The notes beneath the pieces were generated by a model, which worked only from the letters and a program-made list of their open reading frames with translations, was not told the origin of the DNA and made no database searches. Below are positions 46,329-54,235 of a stretch of DNA of 64,000 bases, in pieces. Origin of the DNA: Tyzzerella sp. (GTDB lineage: Bacteria; Bacillota; Clostridia; Lachnospirales; Lachnospiraceae); NCBI GenBank assembly GCA_017472665.1, contig JAFUOS010000007.1:62001-126000 (forward strand). Direction: 5' to 3'. Every line of letters starts with the position of its first letter. The first letter of the stretch is position 1. Both the position numbers and the translations under genes were made by a program.

Positions 46329-46973
46329 ATGAGTGAAAATAATATGATTATCACAATTGGAAGACAATATGGCAGTGGTGGTTATGAGATTGGAAAGAAA
46401 CTTGCCGGCGACCTAGGTGTCGAGTTTTATGACAAGGAAATGTTAAAGAGAGCTGCGAAAGAAAGCGGTTTGTGTGAAGAACTTTTTGAAACACACGATG
46501 AAAAACCAACAAACAGCTTTTTGTATTCCTTAGTGATGGATACATATTCACTAGGTTATTCTTCAGGGACATATGTAGACATGCCGATTAATCACAAAGT
46601 ATTTTTAGCGCAGTTTGATACCATTAAGAAGATTGCAGATGAAGGTCCATGTGTGATGGTAGGAAGATGTGCGGATTATGCATTGGAAGATTATTCAAAT
46701 GTAATCAATGTATTTATTTACGCAGATTTAGACAAACGTATTCGAAGAATTGCTAGAAAATTGGATGTTACCGATGCAAAGGCAAAAGACATTATCACAA
46801 AGACAGATAAAAAACGTGCAAGTTATTATAACTACTACACAAATAAAGAGTGGGGCGATGCAAAAGGATATGACCTTTGCTTAAATAGTGCGAAACTTGG
46901 TATTGATGGAACCGTAAAAGCAATTAAAGAATACATGAAGCTTCGAGGCGAATGCAAAGACGCAAAAATTTGA
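46329..46973 (+). CDS. cytidylate kinase-like protein
   Basis: A 214-residue P-loop protein with IGRQYGSGGYEIGKKLA at the N-terminus and ANV-type FIYADLDKRIRRI, NYYTNKEWGDAKGYDLCLN towards the C-terminus. It belongs to the cytidylate-kinase-like family that is separate from Cmk; substrates are unclear. It is monocistronic with its own -10, and a terminator follows. Confidence 0.86.
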   Translation: MSENNMIITIGRQYGSGGYEIGKKLAGDLGVEFYDKEMLKRAAKESGLCEELFETHDEKPTNSFLYSLVMDTYSLGYSSGTYVDMPINHKVFLAQFDTIKKIADEGPCVMVGRCADYALEDYSNVINVFIYADLDKRIRRIARKLDVTDAKAKDIITKTDKKRASYYNYYTNKEWGDAKGYDLCLNSAKLGIDGTVKAIKEYMKLRGECKDAKI

Positions 46974-47006
46974 AATAATTTATTTTTATTGTTCATATAG
47001 AAAAAG

Positions 47007-47034
47007 AAAGACTCTGTCTAAAGGCAGGGTCTTT
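47007..47034. terminator. terminator between the kinase and ttcA-like genes
   Basis: AAAGACTCTGTC (47007-47018) pairs with GGCAGGGTCTTT (47023-47034) with G-U pairs, loop of 4 bases. On the - strand the hairpin is followed by CTTTTTCTAT, so termination of the - strand gene is clear. Confidence 0.7.
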
Positions 47035-47764
47035 ACTTATCTGAAAATCTTTCTGGCCAGCCTTGAATATTTCCATTTAAGATGGCTGTAAACATACGAT
47101 TTTTGGCACCGGGATGTTCATGGTTTAATTGTTTTACTAAATCTTTTGCATATTGACGTTTTGTAAATCCATCAATTGGACATCGACTTTTTGCAACAGG
47201 CAAATTATATTTATGTTGGAATCCAATGACATCAGCTTCATCTACATACATCATCGGACGAATGACAGTCAATTCCATGCGGTCCAAATAGGTTTTCGGA
47301 GAGAAGGAATGAAATCTCCCTTCGAACAGAAGCGAAAGCAGCATAGTTTCAATAATATCGTCTTTGTGATGCGCATAAGCCACCTTGTTGCATCCCATCT
47401 CTTTTACAGCATCGTTTAAAGCCCCTTTACGCATCTTTGCACAGAGAGAGCAAGGATTACTCTCTTTTCGCTCTTCAAACAAAATATGGGCAATATCTGT
47501 CTTTACAACGCGATATGGCACCTCTAATTCCTCGCATAGTTTGCGAAGTGGTTCTGTATCAAACTTTTCATAGCCTAAATCTATTGTAATTGCACTGAGT
47601 TCAAATTTCTGTGGGTAAAAACGTTTTAATCCGTGAAGTGCATAAAGGAGAGTGAGACTATCTTTGCCTCCCGAAATTCCAACTGCGATATGGTCACCTT
47701 CTTGAATCATCTGATAATCATCTACAGCTTTTCTCGTATAACTTAACAATTGTTGTAATTTCAT
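47033..47764 (-). CDS. TtcA-like tRNA 2-thiolation protein
   Basis: A 243-residue PP-loop ATPase with SGGKDSLTLLYAL near residue 30, and two Cys in CSLCAKMRKG, matching the TtcA group that thiolates C32 of tRNAs and may bind an iron-sulfur cluster. The HHKDDIIET motif near 130 is typical. It faces dtd, and the two share a divergent intergenic region. GGAAAGGA precedes the start. Confidence 0.88.
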   Translation of the reverse strand: MKLQQLLSYTRKAVDDYQMIQEGDHIAVGISGGKDSLTLLYALHGLKRFYPQKFELSAITIDLGYEKFDTEPLRKLCEELEVPYRVVKTDIAHILFEERKESNPCSLCAKMRKGALNDAVKEMGCNKVAYAHHKDDIIETMLLSLLFEGRFHSFSPKTYLDRMELTVIRPMMYVDEADVIGFQHKYNLPVAKSRCPIDGFTKRQYAKDLVKQLNHEHPGAKNRMFTAILNGNIQGWPERFSDK

Positions 47765-47870
47765 CTATGTAAATCCTTTCCATATTTATTTCCTTGCTTA
47801 TAGTAGCTTATTTTCTTGAATTTTACAAGGTTTTTCCATGCTCAAAGGCGATCAGATGTGAAGTTTTCTG

Positions 47871-47899
47871 TTGAGAGAAATTGGCTCCTATGATAGAAT
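47871..47899 (+). promoter_or_regulatory. promoter of dtd
   Basis: TTGAGA (47871-47876) and TAGAAT (47894-47899) are 17 bases apart, a good sigma-A pair. The gene starts 80 bases later behind AGGAGG. Confidence 0.6.
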
Positions 47900-47979
47900 T
47901 GTAGAAGTGGTGAGAAACAAAGAATTCCCACAAATAGTTGTAATTTACATATCGAAGAAAATTTAGGAGGCATACATTT

Positions 47980-48426
47980 ATGAAATTTGTAATACAAAGA
48001 GTTTTAGAATCCGCTGTAAAAGTGGATGGCGAAACAATCGGACAGATAGGAAAAGGATTTATGGTACTTATCGGCGTTGGGCAGGATGATACCAAAGAAA
48101 TCGCTGATAAAATGGTAAAGAAGATGGTTGGGCTCCGCATTTTTGAAGATGAAAATGGAAAGACAAATCTTTCATTAGCAGATGTAAATGGGGAACTATT
48201 ATTGATTTCACAGTTTACATTATATGCGAACTGTAAGAAAGGAAATCGTCCAAGTTTTACGGAATCTGGAGCACCAGACCTGGCAGAATCTTTATACGAG
48301 TATATCATTGCTAAATGTAAAGAAAGCGTTCCAGTGGTTGAAAAGGGCAGCTTTGGGGCAGATATGAAGGTAAGTCTTGTGAATGATGGACCATTTACCA
48401 TCGTACTTGATTCAGAGAAACTCTAA
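47980..48426 (+). CDS. dtd: D-aminoacyl-tRNA deacylase
   Basis: A 148-residue enzyme that removes D-amino acids wrongly attached to tRNA. Motifs SQFTL near residue 78 and the C-terminal GPFTIVLDS are the signature of the Dtd family. The length is normal. It begins after a strong AGGAGG and is followed 47 bases later by a membrane protein gene in the same direction. Confidence 0.95.
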   Translation: MKFVIQRVLESAVKVDGETIGQIGKGFMVLIGVGQDDTKEIADKMVKKMVGLRIFEDENGKTNLSLADVNGELLLISQFTLYANCKKGNRPSFTESGAPDLAESLYEYIIAKCKESVPVVEKGSFGADMKVSLVNDGPFTIVLDSEKL

Positions 48427-48473
48427 AAACAAAATACATATATTAGATACAAAAGAAGGAGTAAGTAATTTAC

Positions 48474-49772
48474 ATGATATACACAGGTTATGAATTTTTG
48501 TGGCTGTTTTTTGTATGTTCTTTTCTCGGATGGATACTTGAAACAGTTACGGCAGCAATAAAAAGAAAGAAATTCGTAAATCGAGGGCTGGTCAATACAC
48601 CATTTTGTGTATTGTATGGTTTTTCGGCAGTCTTCATTACAATCTTCTGTAATGAACTGAACGGCGTTTGGTTATACCTTGGCTCGTTTATTGTTGCTAC
48701 GGTATTTGAATGGGCAGCTGGACACTTGATTGAAAAATTCTACCATGAAAGATGGTGGGATTATTCAAATATGAAATTAAATATTGATGGCTATATTTCC
48801 CTGCCGATGTCGGCAATTTGGGGTGCACTTGCATTTGTTATGGTGAAATGGGGAAATGGTTTATTACTTCGCCTGTTTCATGTAATTCCAAGCATTGCAG
48901 GGCATATTATCATGTGGGTGCTTTTTGCACTATTAGCACTGGATGTTTTTGCTACCCTGATTATCATGTCGGGTAGAAGCAAGAAAATAGATCGTTGGGA
49001 AGCCGTGGACCAGATGCTGACCCAATATACCTCTAAACTGGAACACAAAATTTATTCGTATGTGGATGTCCGAATTCAAAAAGCTTATCCAGAAGCGAAA
49101 AAATTAGCAATTCCAGAAGAAAAATCTACGGTATTTGCATATGGATGTGGTTTCCACAAGATTGTTTGGCTGTTTATTATAGGTGCATTTTTAGGCGATA
49201 TTACTGAGACGATTTATTGTCGTATCGTTGGTGGTGTATGGATGAGCCGAAGCAGTGTGGTTTGGGGACCATTCAGCATTGTGTGGGGACTTGCAATCGC
49301 ATTTGCGACGTTACTGTTATATAAATATCGGGATAAATCGGACAGATATTTATTTGCAGTAGGTACATTTCTTGGCGGTGCTTATGAATATGTCTGCAGC
49401 GTATTTACAGAACTTGTTTTTGGAAAGGTTTTTTGGGATTACAGTGATATTCCTTTTAATCTTGGCGGGCGAATCAACCTCTTATATTGCTTTTTCTGGG
49501 GATTTGCGGCGGTTGCCTGGATGAAGCTGGTATATCCAAAAGTTTCTGCTTTGATTGAGAAAATTCCTATGAAACCCGGAAAGATTATAACATGGATTAT
49601 TGTTGTTTTTATGTGCTGCAATATGGCTGTTTCCGGTCTTGCTCTGATTCGAAGTACGGAGCGTGCAAATGGAGTACCGGCGGATGTGGGATGGCAGAAG
49701 ATTATGGATGAAAGATTTGGTGATGCAAGGCTGGAGAAGATTTATCCAAACATGATGAGCACGGAGCCGTAA
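48474..49772 (+). CDS. two-domain CmpB-like membrane protein (putative ABC permease family)
   Basis: A 432-residue integral membrane protein with two copies of a CmpB-like module: WWDYSNMKLNIDGYISLP near residue 93 and FWDYSDIPFNLGGRINLL near 320. Each copy has about four membrane segments. The protein at 19562 is a shorter relative. No ATPase partner is present, so the ABC label is a family name only. Confidence 0.78.
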   Translation: MIYTGYEFLWLFFVCSFLGWILETVTAAIKRKKFVNRGLVNTPFCVLYGFSAVFITIFCNELNGVWLYLGSFIVATVFEWAAGHLIEKFYHERWWDYSNMKLNIDGYISLPMSAIWGALAFVMVKWGNGLLLRLFHVIPSIAGHIIMWVLFALLALDVFATLIIMSGRSKKIDRWEAVDQMLTQYTSKLEHKIYSYVDVRIQKAYPEAKKLAIPEEKSTVFAYGCGFHKIVWLFIIGAFLGDITETIYCRIVGGVWMSRSSVVWGPFSIVWGLAIAFATLLLYKYRDKSDRYLFAVGTFLGGAYEYVCSVFTELVFGKVFWDYSDIPFNLGGRINLLYCFFWGFAAVAWMKLVYPKVSALIEKIPMKPGKIITWIIVVFMCCNMAVSGLALIRSTERANGVPADVGWQKIMDERFGDARLEKIYPNMMSTEP

Positions 49773-49828
49773 CAAACGAAGTTTGATTTTGTTTTGATGT
49801 AATATAAAAGCAAGGAGGCAAAAATGTT

Positions 49829-50071
49829 ATGAATTATTCATACCGCTTTTTTGAAAATAAAGAATGCAAGTATTTCCCTTGCCATGAAGGAGTAGAGGAC
49901 TTTAACTGTTTGTTTTGTTATTGTCCTCTTTACTCAAAAGAACACTGTCCGGGGAGTCCCCAATATATAGAAACAGGGAAACAAAAAATAAAAGACTGCT
50001 CCAAGTGTTTATTCCCGCATCAGCCAGAAAATTATGATATAATTTTGCAGTGTCTGGCAAGTGAAAACTAA
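49829..50071 (+). CDS. cysteine-rich small domain protein
   Basis: An 80-residue protein with eight cysteines in C(x)5C, C(x)2CYC, and CSKC patterns, as in the PF04071-type cysteine-rich small domain. Such domains are sometimes encoded beside cobalamin genes, but none is near here. Metal binding is expected. AAGGAGG precedes the start region. Confidence 0.8.
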   Translation: MNYSYRFFENKECKYFPCHEGVEDFNCLFCYCPLYSKEHCPGSPQYIETGKQKIKDCSKCLFPHQPENYDIILQCLASEN

Positions 50072-50099
50072 TGCCATTTCTTTGATAATATTATAATTA

Positions 50100-50335
50100 T
50101 CAAATCTCATATGTATCTCGAAAAGCATTTGGTGACATACCTGTTTCGCTCTTAAAGACTTTACAAAAATATGCTGAATCCGTAAATCCACTTAATTCAG
50201 CTATTTCACTAATCTTATATTTCGGGTTTGAAAGAAGCAGACGCTTTGCATTTTGAATTCGTACGTTTCTAATCATTTCAACAGGGCTGCGATTTTCGTT
50301 TTCCTTGTACAAAAGTGTATGGAAACGGCTCCGTA
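50100..50335 (-). pseudogene. C-terminal fragment of an AraC-family regulator
   Basis: The - strand encodes the second half of an AraC DNA-binding domain: SRFHTLLYKENE, RNVRIQNAKRLLL, SGFTDSAYFCKVFK and a C-terminal SPNAFRDT. Nothing of the first helix-turn-helix or of the sensory domain is present; the frame hits a stop in the - strand reading upstream of about 50335, exactly where the + strand beta-galactosidase fragment begins. The gene is truncated by a rearrangement. Confidence 0.8.
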
Positions 50336-50695
50336 CTCTATGTCAAAGTTCTGACACGTGTCGCGATGAACTGGGTACAGCCTGGCTATGCGGTAGCGGC
50401 ATTCTCTTTCAGACTTGCCGACGCACCTTGCTGTGAATGTGAAAAAGTGCTTCCAGCTCCTACAGTGAGCGAGAACAGAAATACAGTAACCGTAAGTGGA
50501 GACGGATTTACTTATGTTTTCCGCAAAGACGAAGGCGTTTTAAGCGAGTGGATTATCGGAGGAAAAAGCCTGCTTGCAAGATCCGTGGAATTTAACTGCT
50601 TCCGTGCACCTACCGATAACGATAATACATTTCAAACCAAAAGAAATGTTTATTTAAAATGGCACAAAACAATGCCTTTCGGAAATATTGACTAA
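50315..50695 (+). pseudogene. beta-galactosidase C-terminal fragment
   Basis: The frame encodes YVKVLTRVAMNWVQPGYAVA, then CEKVLPAPTVSENRN, TYVFRKDEGVLSEWI and NCFRAPTDNDN, which matches the last domains of LacZ-type beta-galactosidase. It lacks the catalytic barrel and has no normal start. Homology ends near 50632, and a short unrelated tail runs to the stop. The piece is placed between an AraC fragment and a membrane-protein fragment, which indicates a scrambled locus. Confidence 0.75.
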
Positions 50696-50696
50696 G

Positions 50697-50897
50697 ATGA
50701 AAGATCCGGTAGCGTATAATCGTGCTGTGGCAAAAATATGGTTCGTGTTTGCGGCTGTTCTCGAAATTATTGGAATTCCGATGCTTTTTTTGCAACAGAA
50801 TTCGCCTGCAGCGTTTTTGATAGTAATTGCAGTTCTTGTACTTGTTCTTGCTATTATGATTGCATATATGCATGTGGAAAAGAAATATAAGGAATAA
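50697..50897 (+). CDS. small membrane protein fragment, DUF3784-like
   Basis: A 66-residue protein with two hydrophobic segments and an opening KDPVAYNRAVAKIWFVFAAV. The first membrane helix expected in this kind of protein is not present, so it is probably N-terminally truncated at the same rearrangement that placed the lacZ fragment. Identification as DUF3784-like is tentative. Confidence 0.45.
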   Translation: MKDPVAYNRAVAKIWFVFAAVLEIIGIPMLFLQQNSPAAFLIVIAVLVLVLAIMIAYMHVEKKYKE

Positions 50898-50924
50898 AAC
50901 TTTAAAGTTTGGGAGGGAAAAATA

Positions 50925-51302
50925 ATGTGGTTTTGGTGGTTTATGTTTTTCTGCAATTTACTAATACCTGTTCTTTTGATAATTGCAGGAAGAATGATGT
51001 GGAAACACTGTCCGAAAAAGATTAATGGAGTGTTGGGTTATAGGACAACACGTTCCATGAAGAATATGGATACTTGGCAGTTTGCTCATGAGTATTGCGG
51101 ACGTCTTTGGTGGAAAATAGGTTGGATTATACTGATTCCATCAATTCTGGTACAACTTCCGTTTTTGCATAGTACAGACAACGTGATAGGAATTGTTGGG
51201 GGAATTATTTGTACTGTTCAATGTGTTATTTTGATAGCAGCTATTTTTCCAACTGAAATTGCTTTGAGAAAGACATTTCGGGAAGATGGAACACGAATTT
51301 GA
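50925..51302 (+). CDS. SdpI-family membrane protein
   Basis: A 125-residue protein with three to four membrane segments and the SdpI core NGVLGYRTTRSMKNMDTW followed by FAHEYCGRLWW. SdpI of Bacillus gives immunity against the SdpC toxin, but most members have unknown roles. GGGAGG precedes the start. The gene is followed by a strong hairpin between convergent genes. Confidence 0.82.
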   Translation: MWFWWFMFFCNLLIPVLLIIAGRMMWKHCPKKINGVLGYRTTRSMKNMDTWQFAHEYCGRLWWKIGWIILIPSILVQLPFLHSTDNVIGIVGGIICTVQCVILIAAIFPTEIALRKTFREDGTRI

Positions 51303-51330
51303 ATTTTGTAGAACAGGATGAATTTCTAAT

Positions 51331-51364
51331 TTGAAAAGCTGGGAGAGTTCTTCCAGCTTTTCAA
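51331..51364. terminator. bidirectional hairpin between SdpI-like and anti-sigma genes
   Basis: TTGAAAAGCTGG (51331-51342) is perfectly complementary to CCAGCTTTTCAA (51353-51364), with a 10-base loop. The arms contain T-runs; it lies between convergent genes and serves as a shared terminator. Confidence 0.75.
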
Positions 51365-51383
51365 AATTATGGGTTATAATTGA

Positions 51384-52361
51384 TTAATTGTTTAATGCCT
51401 GAATCAGATTTTCGAACGGAGCAGTTTCCAGTTTAACGCACACATCTTTAATCCCTTGATAACTAACATAACCACCTTCAAATAGGCGTAAATGAACGGT
51501 CATGCCATTTTCCATATTGAAGTAAAGGTGATAGATTTCTTTGTCGTCATATACGTTTGTTTCTCCTTCGGCGAGTGGTATATCATCTAAAATCATAAAC
51601 TCAGATGCATTTAATGCATCGACGAAAACATTTACTATTTCTGCGTATTCTTCATCTAATAAAATCGGTTCTCTGCGACTTTCATACCAATCTTCGCGTG
51701 TAAGATATTCTACTGAAGTGTAATGGTTTGTCATATGAAGGCGGTCTTCAAACAAATCAGAGCCATATTTTAGAGTAATCCCATTATCATTAACAAAAGT
51801 TGATACCGTATTCTCATAACCTTTCATACACAGCATGAAAGAAGGGTCATATCCATTTACAGAATAAAAATCTCCAGAAACACTTCCTGCAAGTTCTACA
51901 TAGCCTTCCTTCGGAGTCCATTCATTAATCATCCCCGTTGCAGTTCCTAAATATTCTCCAACAAAATCATCTTTCACGTCATATACTCCATCTTGTACAT
52001 AACAGCGACCTTGATAGATAAAAAATGCCACCATATCTGCCGCTGCACCGTTGGGAAGTGAGAGTGTAACATCCATCTTAGGAATTGTAACGCCATCTTC
52101 TGAAACAGAAATCCCAGAATCATTTGTAGAGGAATCTATTTCGGATGGTATGCAGCCGTCTATCATGATGTCATCTTTTCCAGCTTTGTTCCATAAAACA
52201 ATCCCACCTAAAACGATGCAAAAACAAGCAGCGACTGTACCGAAAGATACCAGCACTTTTCTATATGTTTGTCTTTGGACTTTTGCATTAGGATTTGCAG
52301 CCTCTTGAACGTATTTTTCATCAATATCATTTAATGCATTTGAAATCTTTTCTCGTTTCAT
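51384..52361 (-). CDS. membrane-anchored protein, probable anti-sigma factor
   Basis: A 325-residue protein with a cytosolic N-terminus of about 38 residues, one membrane helix (residues 40-55) and a large extracytoplasmic part. No known domain was recognised in the outer part. Its start overlaps the sigma factor stop (52358) and it lies directly downstream, the usual position of anti-sigma factors. The N-terminal region KISNALNDIDEKYVQEA fits a sigma-binding stretch by context only. Confidence 0.6.
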   Translation of the reverse strand: MKREKISNALNDIDEKYVQEAANPNAKVQRQTYRKVLVSFGTVAACFCIVLGGIVLWNKAGKDDIMIDGCIPSEIDSSTNDSGISVSEDGVTIPKMDVTLSLPNGAAADMVAFFIYQGRCYVQDGVYDVKDDFVGEYLGTATGMINEWTPKEGYVELAGSVSGDFYSVNGYDPSFMLCMKGYENTVSTFVNDNGITLKYGSDLFEDRLHMTNHYTSVEYLTREDWYESRREPILLDEEYAEIVNVFVDALNASEFMILDDIPLAEGETNVYDDKEIYHLYFNMENGMTVHLRLFEGGYVSYQGIKDVCVKLETAPFENLIQALNN

Positions 52362-52915
52362 ACATAAATCCCCTCTTTCAATAAGAATTTTTCTAATCTT
52401 TTTCGAATACGGGATAAACGAACAGTGGCATTATGATTGCTAATCTGAAACTTTGCTGCAATTTCTGTAATGGAATCAGAATACCAATATCTACGTACAA
52501 ACATGATACGATTTTCTGGTTCAAGTGTGGACAGAAACTGATTGATAGCCCTTGCTAATTCTTTTGCATCGCAAGCTTCTTCAAGGGTAGCATTGGAAGG
52601 AATGCAATTTTCAAGTTCGTCAAGTGCAACATCATAAAAACTATTGCGTTTTAATGCCGTATTGGAATGGTACTTTTTAATGGAAAGATTGCGGACAATT
52701 CTACATATGTAAGTGCGCAGCGGGTCCGGCTTTTGGGGTGGTATCGTATTCCAAGATGCTAAATAAGAGTCGTTAACACATTCTTCTGCATCAAGCCTGT
52801 TGTTTAAGATATTCATTGCGATTTTATTACAAAGGCTTCCGTATTTTGCTGATAATTCTATAATTGCTTGTTCTGAGCGCTCAAAGAACAATTCTATGAT
52901 TTTGTGATCATCCAT
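52358..52915 (-). CDS. RNA polymerase sigma-70 family factor (ECF-like)
   Basis: A 185-residue factor. Region 2 shows NNRLDAEECVNDSYLASWNTI and PLRTYICRIVRNLSIKKY; region 4 shows RYWYSDSITEIAAKFQIS and ATVRLSRIRKRLEKFL. The ATG at 52915 is chosen because GGAGGT lies just upstream; an earlier in-frame ATG at 52933 precedes it. The next gene overlaps by 4 bases and is a likely anti-sigma factor. A GTGACA and CGTAGTAT pair upstream may be its own promoter. Confidence 0.86.
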   Translation of the reverse strand: MDDHKIIELFFERSEQAIIELSAKYGSLCNKIAMNILNNRLDAEECVNDSYLASWNTIPPQKPDPLRTYICRIVRNLSIKKYHSNTALKRNSFYDVALDELENCIPSNATLEEACDAKELARAINQFLSTLEPENRIMFVRRYWYSDSITEIAAKFQISNHNATVRLSRIRKRLEKFLLKEGIYV

Positions 52916-52946
52916 TTTGTTACCTCCTTCCATCTTACTTATATAC

Positions 52947-52970
52947 TACGGTTTTGGTGCCGAATGTCAC
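52947..52970 (-). promoter_or_regulatory. candidate promoter of the sigma/anti-sigma operon
   Basis: Read on the - strand, GTGACA (52970-52965) is followed by CCGTAGTAT, with CGTA at 52950-52947. Spacing and sequence differ from the textbook ECF promoter, so autoregulation is only a suggestion. Confidence 0.3.
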
Positions 52971-53074
52971 ACGTGAATTTGCATTACATTAGAAATTCAA
53001 AAATAAAGTTCATTATTTTATTTGATTATATGATATACTGTTAAAAAGATAAACAATAATTTATGAGGTGGAAT

Positions 53075-53389
53075 ATGGCTTCAAGTAAAGCGTATTTAGA
53101 TTTTATATTAGAACAACTGTCCGAGTTGGAAGAAATAAAATATAGAGCAATGATGGGTGAGTACATCATCTATTATCGTGGAAAAATCGTTGGCGGCATA
53201 TATGATGATAGACTGCTTGTGAAACCTGTAAAATCGGCTATTTCACTTATGACAGATATAACATATGAACTGCCTTACGACGGTGCGAAAGAAATGTTAT
53301 TGGTTGATGATGTTGATAGCAAAGAATTTTTGTCAAGATTATTTAATGCCATGTATAACGACCTTCCAGCACCGAAGAAAAAGAAGTAG
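53075..53389 (+). CDS. TfoX/Sxy N-terminal domain protein
   Basis: A 104-residue protein matching the TfoX N-terminal domain: MASSKAYLDFILEQL, YRAMMGEYIIYYRGKIVGGI, and DDRLLVKPVKSA. Full TfoX activates competence in gamma-proteobacteria; short versions in Clostridia have no proven role. The ATG at 53075 follows GAGGTGG at correct spacing. The TATACT at 53034-53039 is a possible -10. Confidence 0.82.
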   Translation: MASSKAYLDFILEQLSELEEIKYRAMMGEYIIYYRGKIVGGIYDDRLLVKPVKSAISLMTDITYELPYDGAKEMLLVDDVDSKEFLSRLFNAMYNDLPAPKKKK

Positions 53390-53439
53390 ATAAATTTGAA
53401 GTTTCTTCTCTACTTTGCGTAGGTATAAAGAATAACTTT

Positions 53440-53461
53440 TATGCATTATGATATATGCATA
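53440..53461. promoter_or_regulatory. inverted repeat operator before the XRE-SOR-like gene
   Basis: TATGCAT (53440-53446) is matched by its complement ATGCATA (53455-53461), 8 bases apart, over TATGAT (53447-53452) which could be a -10. An operator for autoregulation is inferred. The gene starts 15 bases later. Confidence 0.45.
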
Positions 53462-53475
53462 GGAGGTAAAAAGCT

Positions 53476-54147
53476 ATGAATCAATATGTTACAGGAGCAG
53501 TAATTAAGGAATTAAGAGAAAAACATCATTTAACACAGGCTGAGCTTGCTGCGAAACTGAATGTTTCAGATAAAACAGTTTCTAAATGGGAGACAGCAAA
53601 AGGATACCCGGATATTTCTTTGCTTGAACCAATAGCAAAAGTTTTCGGTATATCCATCACCGAATTGATTTCTGGGAATGCAGTCAGCAATGTGAATGTT
53701 TCAGCCAATGTGATGTGTTCAAAGTTTTATGTTTGTCCGGTTTGTGGGAATAGCATTCATAGCATGGGAGAAGCTGTTATTCATTGCCACGGAATAATGC
53801 TTAATCCATGTCAGGCAGAAGAAACAGATGAAAATCATATGGTTTTTATAGAGCGAATTGAAGATGAGTATTATATTCGTGTTGAGCATGATATGACGAA
53901 ACAACATTATATTTCTTTTATTGCCGGAGTTTCATCAGATAAAGTCCAGATGGTAAAGTTATATCCGGAGGGCAATGCAGAGGCAAGGCTAAAGATAAAT
54001 GGAGTTAGAAAAATTCTATTTTATTGCAATAGAGATGGGTTGTTTTCTATTACACCCGTCAAAGGAATAGATGATAAACAAACTTCTTATGATGATGTAG
54101 AAGAACGTAAAGCATTAGAACAAGCTGCAAAAGCACTGTTTGGATAA
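53476..54147 (+). CDS. XRE regulator fused to a superoxide-reductase-like domain
   Basis: A 223-residue protein. Residues 1-66 are a Cro/C1 helix-turn-helix (LTQAELAAKLNVSDKTVSKWE). Residues 85-200 resemble a desulfoferrodoxin/neelaredoxin (superoxide reductase) fold: a CPVC pair at 87/90, E119-N-H121, H138-DMTKQ-H144, and C184-NR-D187. True SORs bind iron with four His and one Cys, the last two in CNxH; here position 187 is Asp. The domain may therefore sense iron or redox state, not detoxify superoxide. It starts behind AGGAGG with a palindromic operator upstream. It shares its N-terminus with the regulators at 56068 and 56654. Confidence 0.75.
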   Translation: MNQYVTGAVIKELREKHHLTQAELAAKLNVSDKTVSKWETAKGYPDISLLEPIAKVFGISITELISGNAVSNVNVSANVMCSKFYVCPVCGNSIHSMGEAVIHCHGIMLNPCQAEETDENHMVFIERIEDEYYIRVEHDMTKQHYISFIAGVSSDKVQMVKLYPEGNAEARLKINGVRKILFYCNRDGLFSITPVKGIDDKQTSYDDVEERKALEQAAKALFG

Positions 54148-54209
54148 GGTTAAATGAAGTACAACTTTCAGTAATGCGCTCCGTTGTTGTAACGATTTTT
54201 CTACGGTAT

Positions 54210-54227
54210 ACTCCTTCAAAAAGGAGT
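54210..54227 (+). promoter_or_regulatory. hairpin masking the recombinase ribosome binding site
   Basis: ACTCCTT (54210-54216) pairs perfectly with AAGGAGT (54221-54227), loop CAAA. The right arm holds the whole Shine-Dalgarno AAGGAG (54221-54226) of the recombinase, 9 bases before its ATG. Translation would need the hairpin to open, which suggests control of recombinase synthesis. Confidence 0.6.
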
Positions 54228-54235
54228 GTGCTCTT

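Noticed and set aside
49829..50071. Cobalamin gene assignment for the cysteine-rich protein
   Set aside because: No cobalamin gene or B12 riboswitch lies nearby; only the small metal-binding domain is supported.
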